Below are positions 27,463 through 35,142 of a DNA stretch of 64,000 nt, in pieces. The stretch covers positions 434,001-498,000 of the forward strand of contig CAVXGT010000015.1 of assembly GCA_963761475.1 (NCBI GenBank), read 5' to 3'. Every line of letters starts with the position of its first letter. Within the stretch, counting starts at the first letter, position 1. Made by a program: the position numbers and the translations under genes. Source of the DNA: Ga0077555 sp963761475. GTDB taxonomy: Bacteria > Pseudomonadota > Alphaproteobacteria > Rhizobiales > Hyphomicrobiaceae. The notes below the pieces were generated by a model. The model saw nothing but the letters and a program-made list of their open reading frames with translations, did no database searches and was not told the origin of the DNA.

Positions 27463-28740
27463 CTATCGTGCAGCGGTCTTCTTCGGCGGCGGCGAAATAG
27501 CGCCGGATGCCTTGATCTCCTCCATTTCGTCAGGTGTGTATTTGAGCACATCCTTCAGGATCTCGTCAGTGTGCTCGCCAAGCAGCGGCGAGCGCTGCAC
27601 ATCTGTCGGGCTCGCCGACAGCTTGATGGGATTGCCGACCGAGAGGTACTTGCCGCGCTTGGGGTGATCGACTTCCACCACCGTGCCCGTTGCCCTCAGC
27701 GCCTGGTCCTCGGCCAACTCCTTCATCGACAGGATAGGCCCGCAGGGGATGTCGTACTTGTTCAAGAGCTCCATCGCCTCGAACTTGCTCTTCGACATCG
27801 TCCATTGCTCGATGCGCGCAAATACCTGGTTGAGGCGGGGCAGGCGGGCTTTGGGCGTTGCGAAATCTGCGTCCGTCTTCCAGCCGGGCTCGCCGATGAC
27901 GTCGCAAATCTTCTCCCAGACCGGGGCCTGCGTGATGAAATAGATGTAGGCGTTGGGATCGGCCTCCCAGCCCTTGCACTTCAAGATGCGACCGGGCTGG
28001 CCGCCGCCCGAGTCGTTGCCGGCGCGGGGCGTCGCCTCGCCGAAGGGGATGCCTTCGCCGTATTGGCTGTACTCGGTGAGCGGGCCGTGGGCGAGGCGCT
28101 GCTGGTCGCGCAGCTTGACGCGTGCCAGGTTGAGGACGCCGTCCTGCATGGCGCAAGACACTCGCTGGCCTTTGCCTGAGTGGGTCCTGTGATAGAGCGC
28201 CGTGACGATGCCAAGCGCCAGATGCAGACCCGTGCCGCTATCACCGATCTGGGCGCCGGTGACGAGTGGCGGACCATCGCGAAAGCCGGTGGTGGAGGCC
28301 GAGCCGCCGGTGCATTGGGCGATATTCTCGTAGACCTTGCAATCCTCGAAGGGCCCGGGGCCGAAACCCTTGACCGAGGCATAGATCATGCGTGGATTGA
28401 GTTCTTGGATGCGCTCCCAGGTGAGGCCCATCCGGTCGAGGGCGCCGGGCGCGAAGTTCTCGACCAGCACATCGCACTCTTTCACCAGCCGCTCCAGGAT
28501 CGCCAATCCCGTCTTGTTCTTGGAGTCGATGGTGATCGAGCGCTTGTTGTGGTTGAGCATGGTGAAATAGAGGCTGTCGGCGTTCGGCACATCCTGCAAC
28601 TGGCCGCGCGTGATATCGCCGGCGCCGGGCCTTTCGACCTTGATCACGTCAGCGCCGAACCACGCCAGCAGTTGCGTGCAGGTGGGGCCCGATTGGACGT
28701 GCGTGAAGTCGAGTATGCGGACGCCTTTGAGGGCTTCCAT
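27463..28740 (-). CDS. frc: Formyl-CoA:oxalate CoA-transferase
   Basis: A class III CoA-transferase that moves CoA from formyl-CoA to oxalate. The 425-residue protein tracks the Oxalobacter enzyme closely: VRILDFTHVQSGPTCTQLL, GDITRGQLQDVPNADSLYF, ENFAPGALDRMGLTWERI, the catalytic aspartate region QIGDSGTGLHLALG, and GGGQPGRILKCKGWE, the glycine loop. The tail SPPPKKTAAR is an extra low-complexity end. It follows oxc by 67 bases, the usual pairing for oxalate breakdown. The start is the ATG of MEALKGVRILDF; an in-frame start at 28758 adds six residues. Confidence 0.96.
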   Translation of the reverse strand: MEALKGVRILDFTHVQSGPTCTQLLAWFGADVIKVERPGAGDITRGQLQDVPNADSLYFTMLNHNKRSITIDSKNKTGLAILERLVKECDVLVENFAPGALDRMGLTWERIQELNPRMIYASVKGFGPGPFEDCKVYENIAQCTGGSASTTGFRDGPPLVTGAQIGDSGTGLHLALGIVTALYHRTHSGKGQRVSCAMQDGVLNLARVKLRDQQRLAHGPLTEYSQYGEGIPFGEATPRAGNDSGGGQPGRILKCKGWEADPNAYIYFITQAPVWEKICDVIGEPGWKTDADFATPKARLPRLNQVFARIEQWTMSKSKFEAMELLNKYDIPCGPILSMKELAEDQALRATGTVVEVDHPKRGKYLSVGNPIKLSASPTDVQRSPLLGEHTDEILKDVLKYTPDEMEEIKASGAISPPPKKTAAR

Positions 28741-28807
28741 GGTCTGCTCCCATTGCAAAAGATTGTCTTGATTTTCTGTCCGGTGCGGCGGATTGAACCC
28801 GCCCGGC

Positions 28808-30520
28808 TCACTTCTTGGCGACGACGCTCTGCGGATTGAGGTTGCCGATGCGGCCTGATTCCGTGCCGGCTTTCTCGTCGATGATGGCGTTGACGAGGGT
28901 TGGCTTGCCGGAGGCCATGGCCTCGGTCACGACGCGCGACAGCTCATCGGGAGAGGTGGCGGAAACACCGACGCCGCCGAAGGCCTTGGCGAGAAGCTCG
29001 TACTGCGCGCCTTTGACGAAGGTCGTCCAGGCCGGATCGCTGCCGCCGGGATTGACGTCGGTGCCGCGATAGATGCCGTTGTTGTTGAAGACGACAACGC
29101 AGACCGGGAGCTTGTAGCGGCAGACGGTCTCGATCTCCATGCCGGAAAATCCGAAGGCGCTGTCGCCGACGACCGCGAGAACGGGCTTTCCGGTCTCGAC
29201 GGCTGCGGCGACGGCGTAGCCCATGCCGATGCCCATGACGCCCCAGGTGCCGACGTCGAGACGCTTCCTCGGTTGCTGCATGTCCACGATCGAACGGGTG
29301 AAGTCGAGAGTGTTGGCGCCCTCGTTGACCAGGATGGCCTCGGGGTTCTTCTTGATGATCTCCCGGATAGCGCCCAGCGCGCCGTGGTAGTCCATGGGCA
29401 CGTTGTTGTTCTTGAGGCGCGGCGCCATCCTCGCCACGTTGGTCTCGACCTTCTCGCGAATATTGCTGGTCCAATCGGACGGCGCCTTGGGCCAGTCGTT
29501 GCCCATGCCATCGAGCAGGGCTGCCACGCACGAGCCGATATCGCCAACCACGGGCGCTGCGATCTCGACGTTTGAATCCATCTCGCGCGGCTCGATGTCG
29601 ATGTGAATGAACTTCTGGCTTCCAGGCGCTCCCCAGGTCTTGCCCTTGCCGTGCGAGAGCAGCCAATTCAACCGCGCACCGATCAGCATGACGGTGTCGG
29701 CCTCCTTGAGCACCAGTGAGCGGGCGGCGCCGGCCGACAGCGGATGGGTGTCGGGCAGCAGGCCCTTGGCCATGCTCATGGGCAGGTAGGGAATGCCGCT
29801 TTTCTCGACGAGGGCGCGAATGTCGGCGTCGGCCTGGGCGTAAGCTGCGCCCTTGCCAAGAATGATCAGCGGCCGCTTGGCAGCCTTGAGGAGGTCGAGG
29901 GCTCGTTTCACCGAAGCCGGCGCCGGAAGTTGGCGCGGAGCGGGATCGATGACCTTGACCAGCGAGCGGGCGCCGTCGGCGGCGTCCATGGTCTGGCCAA
30001 AGAGCTTGGCGGGGAGGTCGAGATAGACGCCTCCGGGGCGGCCCGAGACGGCTGCACGAATTGCGCGGGCGACGGCGATGCCAATGTCGGCAGCGTGCAG
30101 GACGCGGAAAGCTGCCTTGCAGACCGGCTTGGCCACTGCCAGCTGGTCCATCTCCTCGTAGTCACCTTGCTGTAGATCGACGATCTCGCGCTCGGACGAG
30201 CCGGAGATGAGGATCATCGGGAAACAGTTGGTGGTCGCGTGGGCCAGTGCATTGAGCCCGTTGAGGAAGCCCGGCGCGGAGACCGTCAGGCAGACGCCCG
30301 GCTTCTGGGTGAGGAAACCGGCGATGCTTGCGGCGTAGCCGGCGTTCTGTTCATGGCGGAAGGCCAGCACGCGCATGCCCTTGGCCTGGGCCATGCGGCC
30401 GAGATCGGTCACTGGGATGCCGGGCACGCCGTAAATGGTGTCGAGGCCGTTGAGCTGCAGTGCCTCGAGAACCAAATGGAAGCCGTCGGTCAGGTTCTGG
30501 GTGTTGGCATCGGACGACAT
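28808..30520 (-). CDS. oxc: Oxalyl-CoA decarboxylase
   Basis: Thiamine-diphosphate enzyme that converts oxalyl-CoA to formyl-CoA and CO2. At 570 residues it matches the family length of about 568. Landmarks are LDTIYGVPGIPVTDLGRMAQ with the ThDP-activating glutamate region, FRHEQNAGYAASIAGFLTQKPG, the central domain ILGKGAAYAQADADI, and the ThDP/Mg segment GDSAFGFSGMEIETV followed by NNNGIYRG. The start is the ATG at 30520 (MSSDANTQNLTDGFHL) after GGGAG; upstream in-frame sequence is not conserved. First enzyme gene after the GntR regulator, 97 bases away, with a CTATGCATAG palindrome between. Confidence 0.97.
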   Translation of the reverse strand: MSSDANTQNLTDGFHLVLEALQLNGLDTIYGVPGIPVTDLGRMAQAKGMRVLAFRHEQNAGYAASIAGFLTQKPGVCLTVSAPGFLNGLNALAHATTNCFPMILISGSSEREIVDLQQGDYEEMDQLAVAKPVCKAAFRVLHAADIGIAVARAIRAAVSGRPGGVYLDLPAKLFGQTMDAADGARSLVKVIDPAPRQLPAPASVKRALDLLKAAKRPLIILGKGAAYAQADADIRALVEKSGIPYLPMSMAKGLLPDTHPLSAGAARSLVLKEADTVMLIGARLNWLLSHGKGKTWGAPGSQKFIHIDIEPREMDSNVEIAAPVVGDIGSCVAALLDGMGNDWPKAPSDWTSNIREKVETNVARMAPRLKNNNVPMDYHGALGAIREIIKKNPEAILVNEGANTLDFTRSIVDMQQPRKRLDVGTWGVMGIGMGYAVAAAVETGKPVLAVVGDSAFGFSGMEIETVCRYKLPVCVVVFNNNGIYRGTDVNPGGSDPAWTTFVKGAQYELLAKAFGGVGVSATSPDELSRVVTEAMASGKPTLVNAIIDEKAGTESGRIGNLNPQSVVAKK

Positions 30521-30569
30521 GGCAGTTTCACTCCCGTAAGGCCGTTTTCTCTGTAGTTTCTGCTGACTT

Positions 30570-30579
30570 CTATGCATAG
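30570..30579. promoter_or_regulatory. Palindrome CTATGCATAG before oxc
   Basis: A perfect 10-bp inverted repeat lies in the 97-base gap between the GntR gene and oxc, 50 bases before the oxc start. Another 10-bp palindrome (TGGCATGCCA) lies before the GntR gene. Either could be a FadR-subfamily operator; the two do not share a clear consensus beyond ATGC, so this is tentative. Confidence 0.3.
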
Positions 30580-30617
30580 CCGGTGACCGGATCGCGGATG
30601 GCGAGCAGGCCGGCGCT

Positions 30618-31304
30618 TCAATCCAGCGTCACGTGCTCCTCGACATGATCGCGCAGGCGTAGCGTATGCTCGCGCACCAACCGCTCGGCACGATCGGCAT
30701 CGCGGGCTTCGAGCGCCTCGACGATGGATTTGTGATCGGCAATCGAGCGACGTGCACGATCGCGCTCGAATATCGTGCGCTGGCGGATGGCGCGGACGTG
30801 GAAAAAGAGGTCGTCGGCCAGGCTGGCGATGAGGGGATTGCCGCTCAGGCCGATAATTGCCTGATGGAAGCGGATGTTGGCATCGGAATACTCCCCCATG
30901 CGCTGTGCCACTTCGTCGGTTCGAAAGCTGTCGACGTGATCGTGGAGGCTGGCGATCTCATCATCAGCCGCCACTTCGGTTGCCAGGCGCGCCGCCATGC
31001 TCTCGAGCGCCGCCCATGCCTCGATCATGTCGAGGATCTCGCTCTTGGTCTTGCGCTCGATAAAGATCCCGCGACGGGGCACCACGCGCACGAGGCCCTC
31101 GGTCGAAAGCTGGGCCAGCGCCTCGCGCAATGGTGTGCGGGAGATGCCGAAGCGCAGGGAAAGATCGCGCTCGTCGAGGCGGAGCTCGGCGTCGGGCGCG
31201 TAGATATTCATGTTCATGATGGCCGTCTTCAATGCGCGATAGGCGCGCGCCTTGAGGCTTTCGCTCTCCGCTATCGGCTCGATCTTGAGGACGCTTCCGG
31301 ACAT
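30618..31304 (-). CDS. GntR-family regulator (FadR/FCD subfamily) of the oxalate operon
   Basis: A 228-residue regulator. The N-terminal winged helix covers about residues 15-80 (KARAYRALKTAIMNMNIYAP, LRLDERDLSLRFGISRTPLREALAQL, GLVRVVPRRGIFI). An all-helical FCD ligand domain follows with the metal-site residues in MGEYSDANIRFHQAIIGLSGN and RRSIADHKSIVEALEARDADRA. FCD domains usually bind small organic acids at a metal, so oxalate or a breakdown product is a natural effector. The gene leads the oxc-frc-fhs run on the same strand. The start is the ATG of MSGSVLKIEP; the longer frame to 31505 is not conserved. Confidence 0.9.
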   Translation of the reverse strand: MSGSVLKIEPIAESESLKARAYRALKTAIMNMNIYAPDAELRLDERDLSLRFGISRTPLREALAQLSTEGLVRVVPRRGIFIERKTKSEILDMIEAWAALESMAARLATEVAADDEIASLHDHVDSFRTDEVAQRMGEYSDANIRFHQAIIGLSGNPLIASLADDLFFHVRAIRQRTIFERDRARRSIADHKSIVEALEARDADRAERLVREHTLRLRDHVEEHVTLD

Positions 31305-31358
31305 TGGGCGGTACCACAGACTTTGCCCGCGGTGCTCCCTGCACGCAGCGTTGGCATG

Positions 31359-31368
31359 TGGCATGCCA
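31359..31368. promoter_or_regulatory. Palindrome TGGCATGCCA before the GntR gene
   Basis: A perfect 10-bp inverted repeat 55 bases upstream of the regulator start, preceded by a second TGGCAT half-site (TTGGCATGTGGCATGCC). A candidate autoregulatory operator. Confidence 0.35.
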
Positions 31369-31599
31369 TACACCAGAAGAATTCGCAGGCGCAAGCGGAT
31401 GCATTGATTCCGCGCCGGCCAGCGAACAGGTGCGGGATAGAGGCAAGTTGCGGGACCGGCCGCAACCGATGGCCCACCCCGAGCGCTTGGGGAAAGGGGA
31501 GCCATTGCCGGGGAAGGCCGCCGCCTCTTCGATCATGGCCAGCGCACCTGAGCCAACGAAACCCGCGGTCCTCGCTCGGACTGAAAGCAAGCGACTTAG

Positions 31600-31972
31600 C
31601 TGCGGCAGGCGGACGCAACATATAAAACATACCACATCCCGCGCACATATGATTACCAATCTCATAATATAATATTTCGAAATTATCTCCATGCATTTCA
31701 AATGAATACCAACGCGACCATTCCACTCGGCTTCCACCGCTTCATCCTCTTGATATATAATTGTTTTTTTCAATTTTCCAGGAGCGCATCGATCGAATAT
31801 ACACAAAATTATCCATGCACTCTCATTCCCCTTCGTCGCCATCGCATGACCGCATTTTTAAATAGGTTATTCATTCAATGGGTCCATTCTCCACTACATC
31901 GCCGACACGCCAAAAACAATCGGTGGTAATCGGAGCTGCCCATAACGGGCGTCAGTCAGTGGAGCGTAAAAA
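31600..31972. other. AT-rich intergenic region upstream of the flp pilin gene
   Basis: Base composition drops sharply here compared with the GC-rich neighbours; runs such as CTCATAATATAATATTTCG and TTGTTTTTTTCAATTTTCC occur. Frames in it are short and not convincing. It probably carries the pilin promoter and a leader. The rest of the gap, 31305-31600, holds no gene I can support. Confidence 0.55.
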
Positions 31973-32149
31973 ATGAAGACCCTTGCAAAGTTCACCAAGT
32001 GCGAGTCCGGCGCCACCGCCATCGAGTACGGCCTGATCGCCGCTCTGATCGGCGTTGCGATCATCACCGTCGTGAATAACGTCGGCGGCGAAATCCAGGG
32101 CACGTTCTCGGACGTCGAGGCCGGCCTCAAGAAGCGCCCCGCCGCCTAA
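31973..32149 (+). CDS. flp: Flp family type IVb pilin
   Basis: A 58-residue Flp pilin. The short basic leader MKTLAKFTKCESG is followed by the hallmark processing/assembly segment ATAIEYGLIAALIGVAIITV, with the conserved glutamate and tyrosine after the cleavage glycine. A short hydrophilic tail ends KKRPAA. The prepilin peptidase TadV/CpaA would cut after the glycine, and the mature subunit forms adhesive Tad pili. GGAGCG precedes the ATG. No tad/cpa assembly genes are in the window, so it is an orphan copy. A strong terminator follows at 32184. Confidence 0.93.
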   Translation: MKTLAKFTKCESGATAIEYGLIAALIGVAIITVVNNVGGEIQGTFSDVEAGLKKRPAA

Positions 32150-32183
32150 GCCGCAGGCGCTTGCATCGAATTGCAAGCCAAAG

Positions 32184-32208
32184 CGCCCGGTCCAGGATGG
32201 ACCGGGCG
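32184..32208. terminator. Strong terminator after flp, shared with the convergent dioxygenase gene
   Basis: 10-bp arms CGCCCGGTCC / GGACCGGGCG with a five-base loop and TTTT follow the pilin stop by 35 bases. It lies between convergent genes and can act in both directions. Confidence 0.88.
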
Positions 32209-32257
32209 TTTTCGCGTTTGACGCCACACTGTTTTACGAGACACGCCTTTGCCGGCG

Positions 32258-33277
32258 TCACACGGCATCGAGTTTGGCCAGCAGTTTTTCGGCCCGGGCG
32301 CGCTTTTCAGCATTCTTGTCGCGCTGGATGATCCTCAGAATGGCGTCACGTGCGGCCTGATCTCCCGCCTCTGCCATGGCGAAAGCCTGGGCGTCTCGCC
32401 TTTCGTAGTGACTGCGGTCCAGGGGCACGACATCAAGCTGAAGCGAGCGCCAATAGTATTGATCATCTGTCCGTTGCCAGCCCGCGTAGACCTCTTCCCA
32501 CGTCCCACAACCGGAATAGGGCAGCATGTTGGTGTCCGCCACGGGTTGGCTGGCCGGCTGATAACGCGCGTCGAATGACATCCTGATCTCGGTGCTCCGA
32601 TTGGGCAATGCCTTGTGCACCGTGACATCTGCGAAGATGAGGGCATCGCCGGCCTTGAAGGCGCCCGTCACCCACGTTCCGGGAATGGGGACGGCGATAT
32701 CCATGCCGCCTGCCCCGCTCCCCACCTTGGTCTCGAGAATGCCGTCCCGGTGGGAACCGGCTGCAACTGCAAGGGCGCCCTTCTCGCGAGGGCAATCGCC
32801 GAGCGGCATCCATAGGGCGTAGCTGGTGGCGCCGCCAATGTGCACGCGATCCTGATGGACGCCCGTCGTGAAGTCGAAGGCCTGGGTTTGAGGGAATATG
32901 TTGCGCTGGACGAACATCGGGTGGGCCAAGGCGCGCTCCGCGAACAGGCGCTCGAAAAGTGAAATGATGTGCGGATGGGTGCGCAGGCGTTGTAGCTCTT
33001 CATCGGCCCAAAGGGTGCGAAAGACGCGCATGTAGGGCTCTTCGGGGTCCTTACAGGCGGCGGCTTTCTGGGCTATGCCAGCCTCGACGGGCTCAGAGGG
33101 GTCGAGCCAACCACCCGCGGCGGCCTTGGCGAGCAGGCGGCGGCGGACCGAAAGGATGACGTCTGCCGGCAGCAGGGAGCGCACAAACAGGTAGCCATCC
33201 CGGTCGAGGCGCTGACGCAGAGCGGCGCCATCTTCGAGGATCGGCGTCGAATCCAGGAATTCGGGATACTGGATCAT
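32258..33277 (-). CDS. Phytanoyl-CoA dioxygenase (PhyH) family protein
   Basis: A 339-residue Fe(II)/2-oxoglutarate dioxygenase-like protein. The N-terminal RQRLDRDGYLFVRSLLPAD is typical of PhyH. The iron site HxD lies in TGVHQDRVHIGGATSYALW, the distal histidine in ADVTVHKALPNRS, and an arginine follows for 2-oxoglutarate. MPLGDCPREKGALAVAAGSH is the standard PhyH loop. The substrate is unknown; PhyH members hydroxylate acyl-CoAs, ectoine or other small metabolites. The start is the ATG of MIQYPEFLDSTP at 33277. Upstream (160 bases) lies the SLATT gene on the same strand. Confidence 0.85.
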   Translation of the reverse strand: MIQYPEFLDSTPILEDGAALRQRLDRDGYLFVRSLLPADVILSVRRRLLAKAAAGGWLDPSEPVEAGIAQKAAACKDPEEPYMRVFRTLWADEELQRLRTHPHIISLFERLFAERALAHPMFVQRNIFPQTQAFDFTTGVHQDRVHIGGATSYALWMPLGDCPREKGALAVAAGSHRDGILETKVGSGAGGMDIAVPIPGTWVTGAFKAGDALIFADVTVHKALPNRSTEIRMSFDARYQPASQPVADTNMLPYSGCGTWEEVYAGWQRTDDQYYWRSLQLDVVPLDRSHYERRDAQAFAMAEAGDQAARDAILRIIQRDKNAEKRARAEKLLAKLDAV

Positions 33278-33437
33278 GGTCTGGCTCTCGCAGTAACGAG
33301 GTCTTCTGGGCGCCCTGGATCTTGGGCCTACAACAGAGGCGTAACCTCCGCCATGCCCGCCACCGGCGTCAAGTCGTGCCGGGCGATCTTGTTCCTCGGC
33401 CAGCCCGGACCCACCCGAGACATACCGGTTGTACGTC

Positions 33438-34121
33438 TCAGCCGGCCGGGAGAAGGACGATGAGCGCCACACCCAGCAGGATTGGCAGCACGCAAACGGA
33501 TATGTAGGCGCCATGAATGTGCCAGCCCAACCGCCATCTCAGGTAGGTGGCGCGCTCGACCCTAAGCCCCAACAGCGACAACGTGGCTGTTGGTGGCGTG
33601 CGGGCAAGATCCATGTCGATGCGGGCGTGATTGATGCCACAAGTGCGCAGAATGCTGTCGTAGGCGTCGTGGAAGGGGCGCAATTGGCTGTCGTCCGGAA
33701 GCTGGACTGCTTCGAGACTACGCAACAGGCGATTGACGTCCAGGCCGCACTGATGGAACCGTCGGGCACGATCCTGATGATCGGTCCCGCGCTCGATGAG
33801 GCCGAGCACCAGCGCCAGGCCGCCGGAGAGCAGCGCCGTCAGTTCGATAATGCGGGCGACATGCCGGGGTACCGCGCCCTCCAACGTCAGCAAAAAATAG
33901 GGAATGACGAAGCCAAAGATACCGGCAATGGCGAAGGCCGTAGTGGTGGCCTTCTCCTGGCGCTCGTGGCGCACAGCGGCATTAAACCGGGCCCGCTTCA
34001 CAACGCGGAGATCGTCGATGAACTTCTGATGCAAGAGCGAGCGACGACGAAAATTGCCCGACACCACGTTGTCATGGTGGTCCGGCGCTTCGGGTAGGCT
34101 CGCATGAATCGGGCGTTGCAT
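33438..34121 (-). CDS. SLATT-domain-like membrane protein
   Basis: A 227-residue protein matching the SLATT pattern (SMODS and SLOG-associating 2TM). It has a basic helical lead LRVVKRARFNAAVRHERQEK, helix TTTAFAIAGIFGFVIPYFLL (about 59-78), and helix IIELTALLSGGLALVLGLIE (91-110). Conserved DRARRFHQCGLDVNRLLRSLE follows, then YDSILRTCGINHARIDMDLAR. A third hydrophobic stretch lies at 205-224. SLATT domains are predicted pore-forming effectors in nucleotide-signalling conflict systems. No CD-NTase, SLOG, TIR or nuclease gene is adjacent: PhyH is downstream and a Rid gene is divergent. Its role alone is unknown. Domain assignment is by eye and needs a profile search. Confidence 0.7.
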   Translation of the reverse strand: MQRPIHASLPEAPDHHDNVVSGNFRRRSLLHQKFIDDLRVVKRARFNAAVRHERQEKATTTAFAIAGIFGFVIPYFLLTLEGAVPRHVARIIELTALLSGGLALVLGLIERGTDHQDRARRFHQCGLDVNRLLRSLEAVQLPDDSQLRPFHDAYDSILRTCGINHARIDMDLARTPPTATLSLLGLRVERATYLRWRLGWHIHGAYISVCVLPILLGVALIVLLPAG

Positions 34122-34505
34122 GGGACCGATCTTGCATGAACCCGGAACAGGGTCAGCCCTGTGCGTCGTCGTCCGCGGTGCAAGGTGTGGAAAAATGCGC
34201 GTTACCGGACGATCGACCGGATCGTTTCCTGCGGTGACGACGACGCCAACCGGCTCGATCGCCGTGCCGGCAGAGCCGCTCCCTCTTGTCGGCGTTCGTC
34301 GTCTCGGCCACCATCGCGCTCAACGAGCACGGCCGACGCTGCCGGCTCGCAGCAGCGCATTGGTATGGCGATCGAAATCGACGGCGGTGTGACCAAGGGC
34401 CTTTGAGTGACCCGACTTGCACTCGCCACCTACGTCACCGCGGGCTTATCCCGCAGCGACGCACTCCGCCCTCACCGGGCGTCAATCACAGCGTATGGAG
34501 GCACC

Positions 34506-34889
34506 ATGCATCGACTGATCAATCCGCCAAATTTCCCAAAACCGGCTTCAAACTACAGCCAGGGCATCGTTCACGGTGCTGGCGCCGAGCGGCTGGTGAT
34601 CTCGGGCCAAGTCGGCGTGCGCGGCGACGGCTCGATCGTCGACGGGCTTGAAAACCAGATGACGCAGGCCTGGGACAACTTCCTTGGCGTTCTTGCGGCG
34701 GCAGGATTTGCCACCACAGACGTCGTCAAGGTCACCGTCTACGTGACCAAGCCGGCGCTCATGTCGTTCCGGCAGGGCCGGGAGAGGGCCCTTGGCGGCC
34801 ACGCGCCGGCAGCCACCTACGTGCAGGTTGCGGGGTTGGCGGACGCGAAATTCATGGTCGAAATCGAGGGCGAGGCGGTGAAGACATAA
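34506..34889 (+). CDS. Rid family protein, second copy
   Basis: A 127-residue Rid-fold protein. The ATG at 34506 follows GGAGG and gives MHRLINPPNFPKPASNYSQG, a typical Rid N-terminus. The core is RLVISGQVGVRGDGSIVDG. The C-terminal region HAPAATYVQVAGLADAKFMV lacks the PAR arginine needed for imine hydrolysis in RidA, like the copy at 6407. It is closer in style to the Rid subgroups associated with catabolic operons. The gene stands alone. Upstream, 34122-34505 holds no gene I can defend; an in-frame GTG at 34407 only adds non-conserved sequence. Confidence 0.87.
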   Translation: MHRLINPPNFPKPASNYSQGIVHGAGAERLVISGQVGVRGDGSIVDGLENQMTQAWDNFLGVLAAAGFATTDVVKVTVYVTKPALMSFRQGRERALGGHAPAATYVQVAGLADAKFMVEIEGEAVKT

Positions 34890-34916
34890 AGCGTGCTCGC
34901 CCCGGATTGCGGCCTC

Positions 34917-35012
34917 GCGGAAGGCGGGTCTAGCGGAAGGCGGGTCTAGCGGAAGGCGGGTCTAGCGGAAGGCGGGTCTAGCGGAAGGCGGGTCTAGCGG
35001 AAGGCGGGTCTA
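34917..35012. repeat. Six perfect tandem copies of a 16-bp unit
   Basis: GCGGAAGGCGGGTCTA is repeated six times without change, starting 27 bases after the Rid stop. The unit length is not a multiple of three and there are no spacers, so it is neither coding nor CRISPR. It looks like a recent replication-slippage minisatellite and its copy number should vary between strains. Confidence 0.97.
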
Positions 35013-35071
35013 GCGCCAATTGCACGACAGAGGCCAGCCGCTGCGCGGCGTTTGCTTCTGCGCAAAAGATA

Positions 35072-35098
35072 AGGCGCCCCGCATCGAACGGGGCGCCT
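35072..35098 (-). terminator. Terminator of the etfBA-hbd genes
   Basis: 10-bp arms AGGCGCCCCG / CGGGGCGCCT with a seven-base loop, followed on the minus strand by TATCTTTT, 45 bases after the hbd stop. Confidence 0.88.
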
Positions 35099-35142
35099 CG
35101 TCGTGTGATCCGCGATACCGTCGGCGGGTGCCCCCCGCCCGA

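Noticed and set aside
34367..34406. Remnant of a short-chain dehydrogenase C-terminus (MAIEIDGGVTKGL then stop)
   Set aside because: The phrase resembles SDR tails, but nothing upstream in any frame continues the similarity, so it may be chance.
34917..35012. CRISPR array
   Set aside because: Repeats are contiguous, 16 bp, with no unique spacers and no cas genes.
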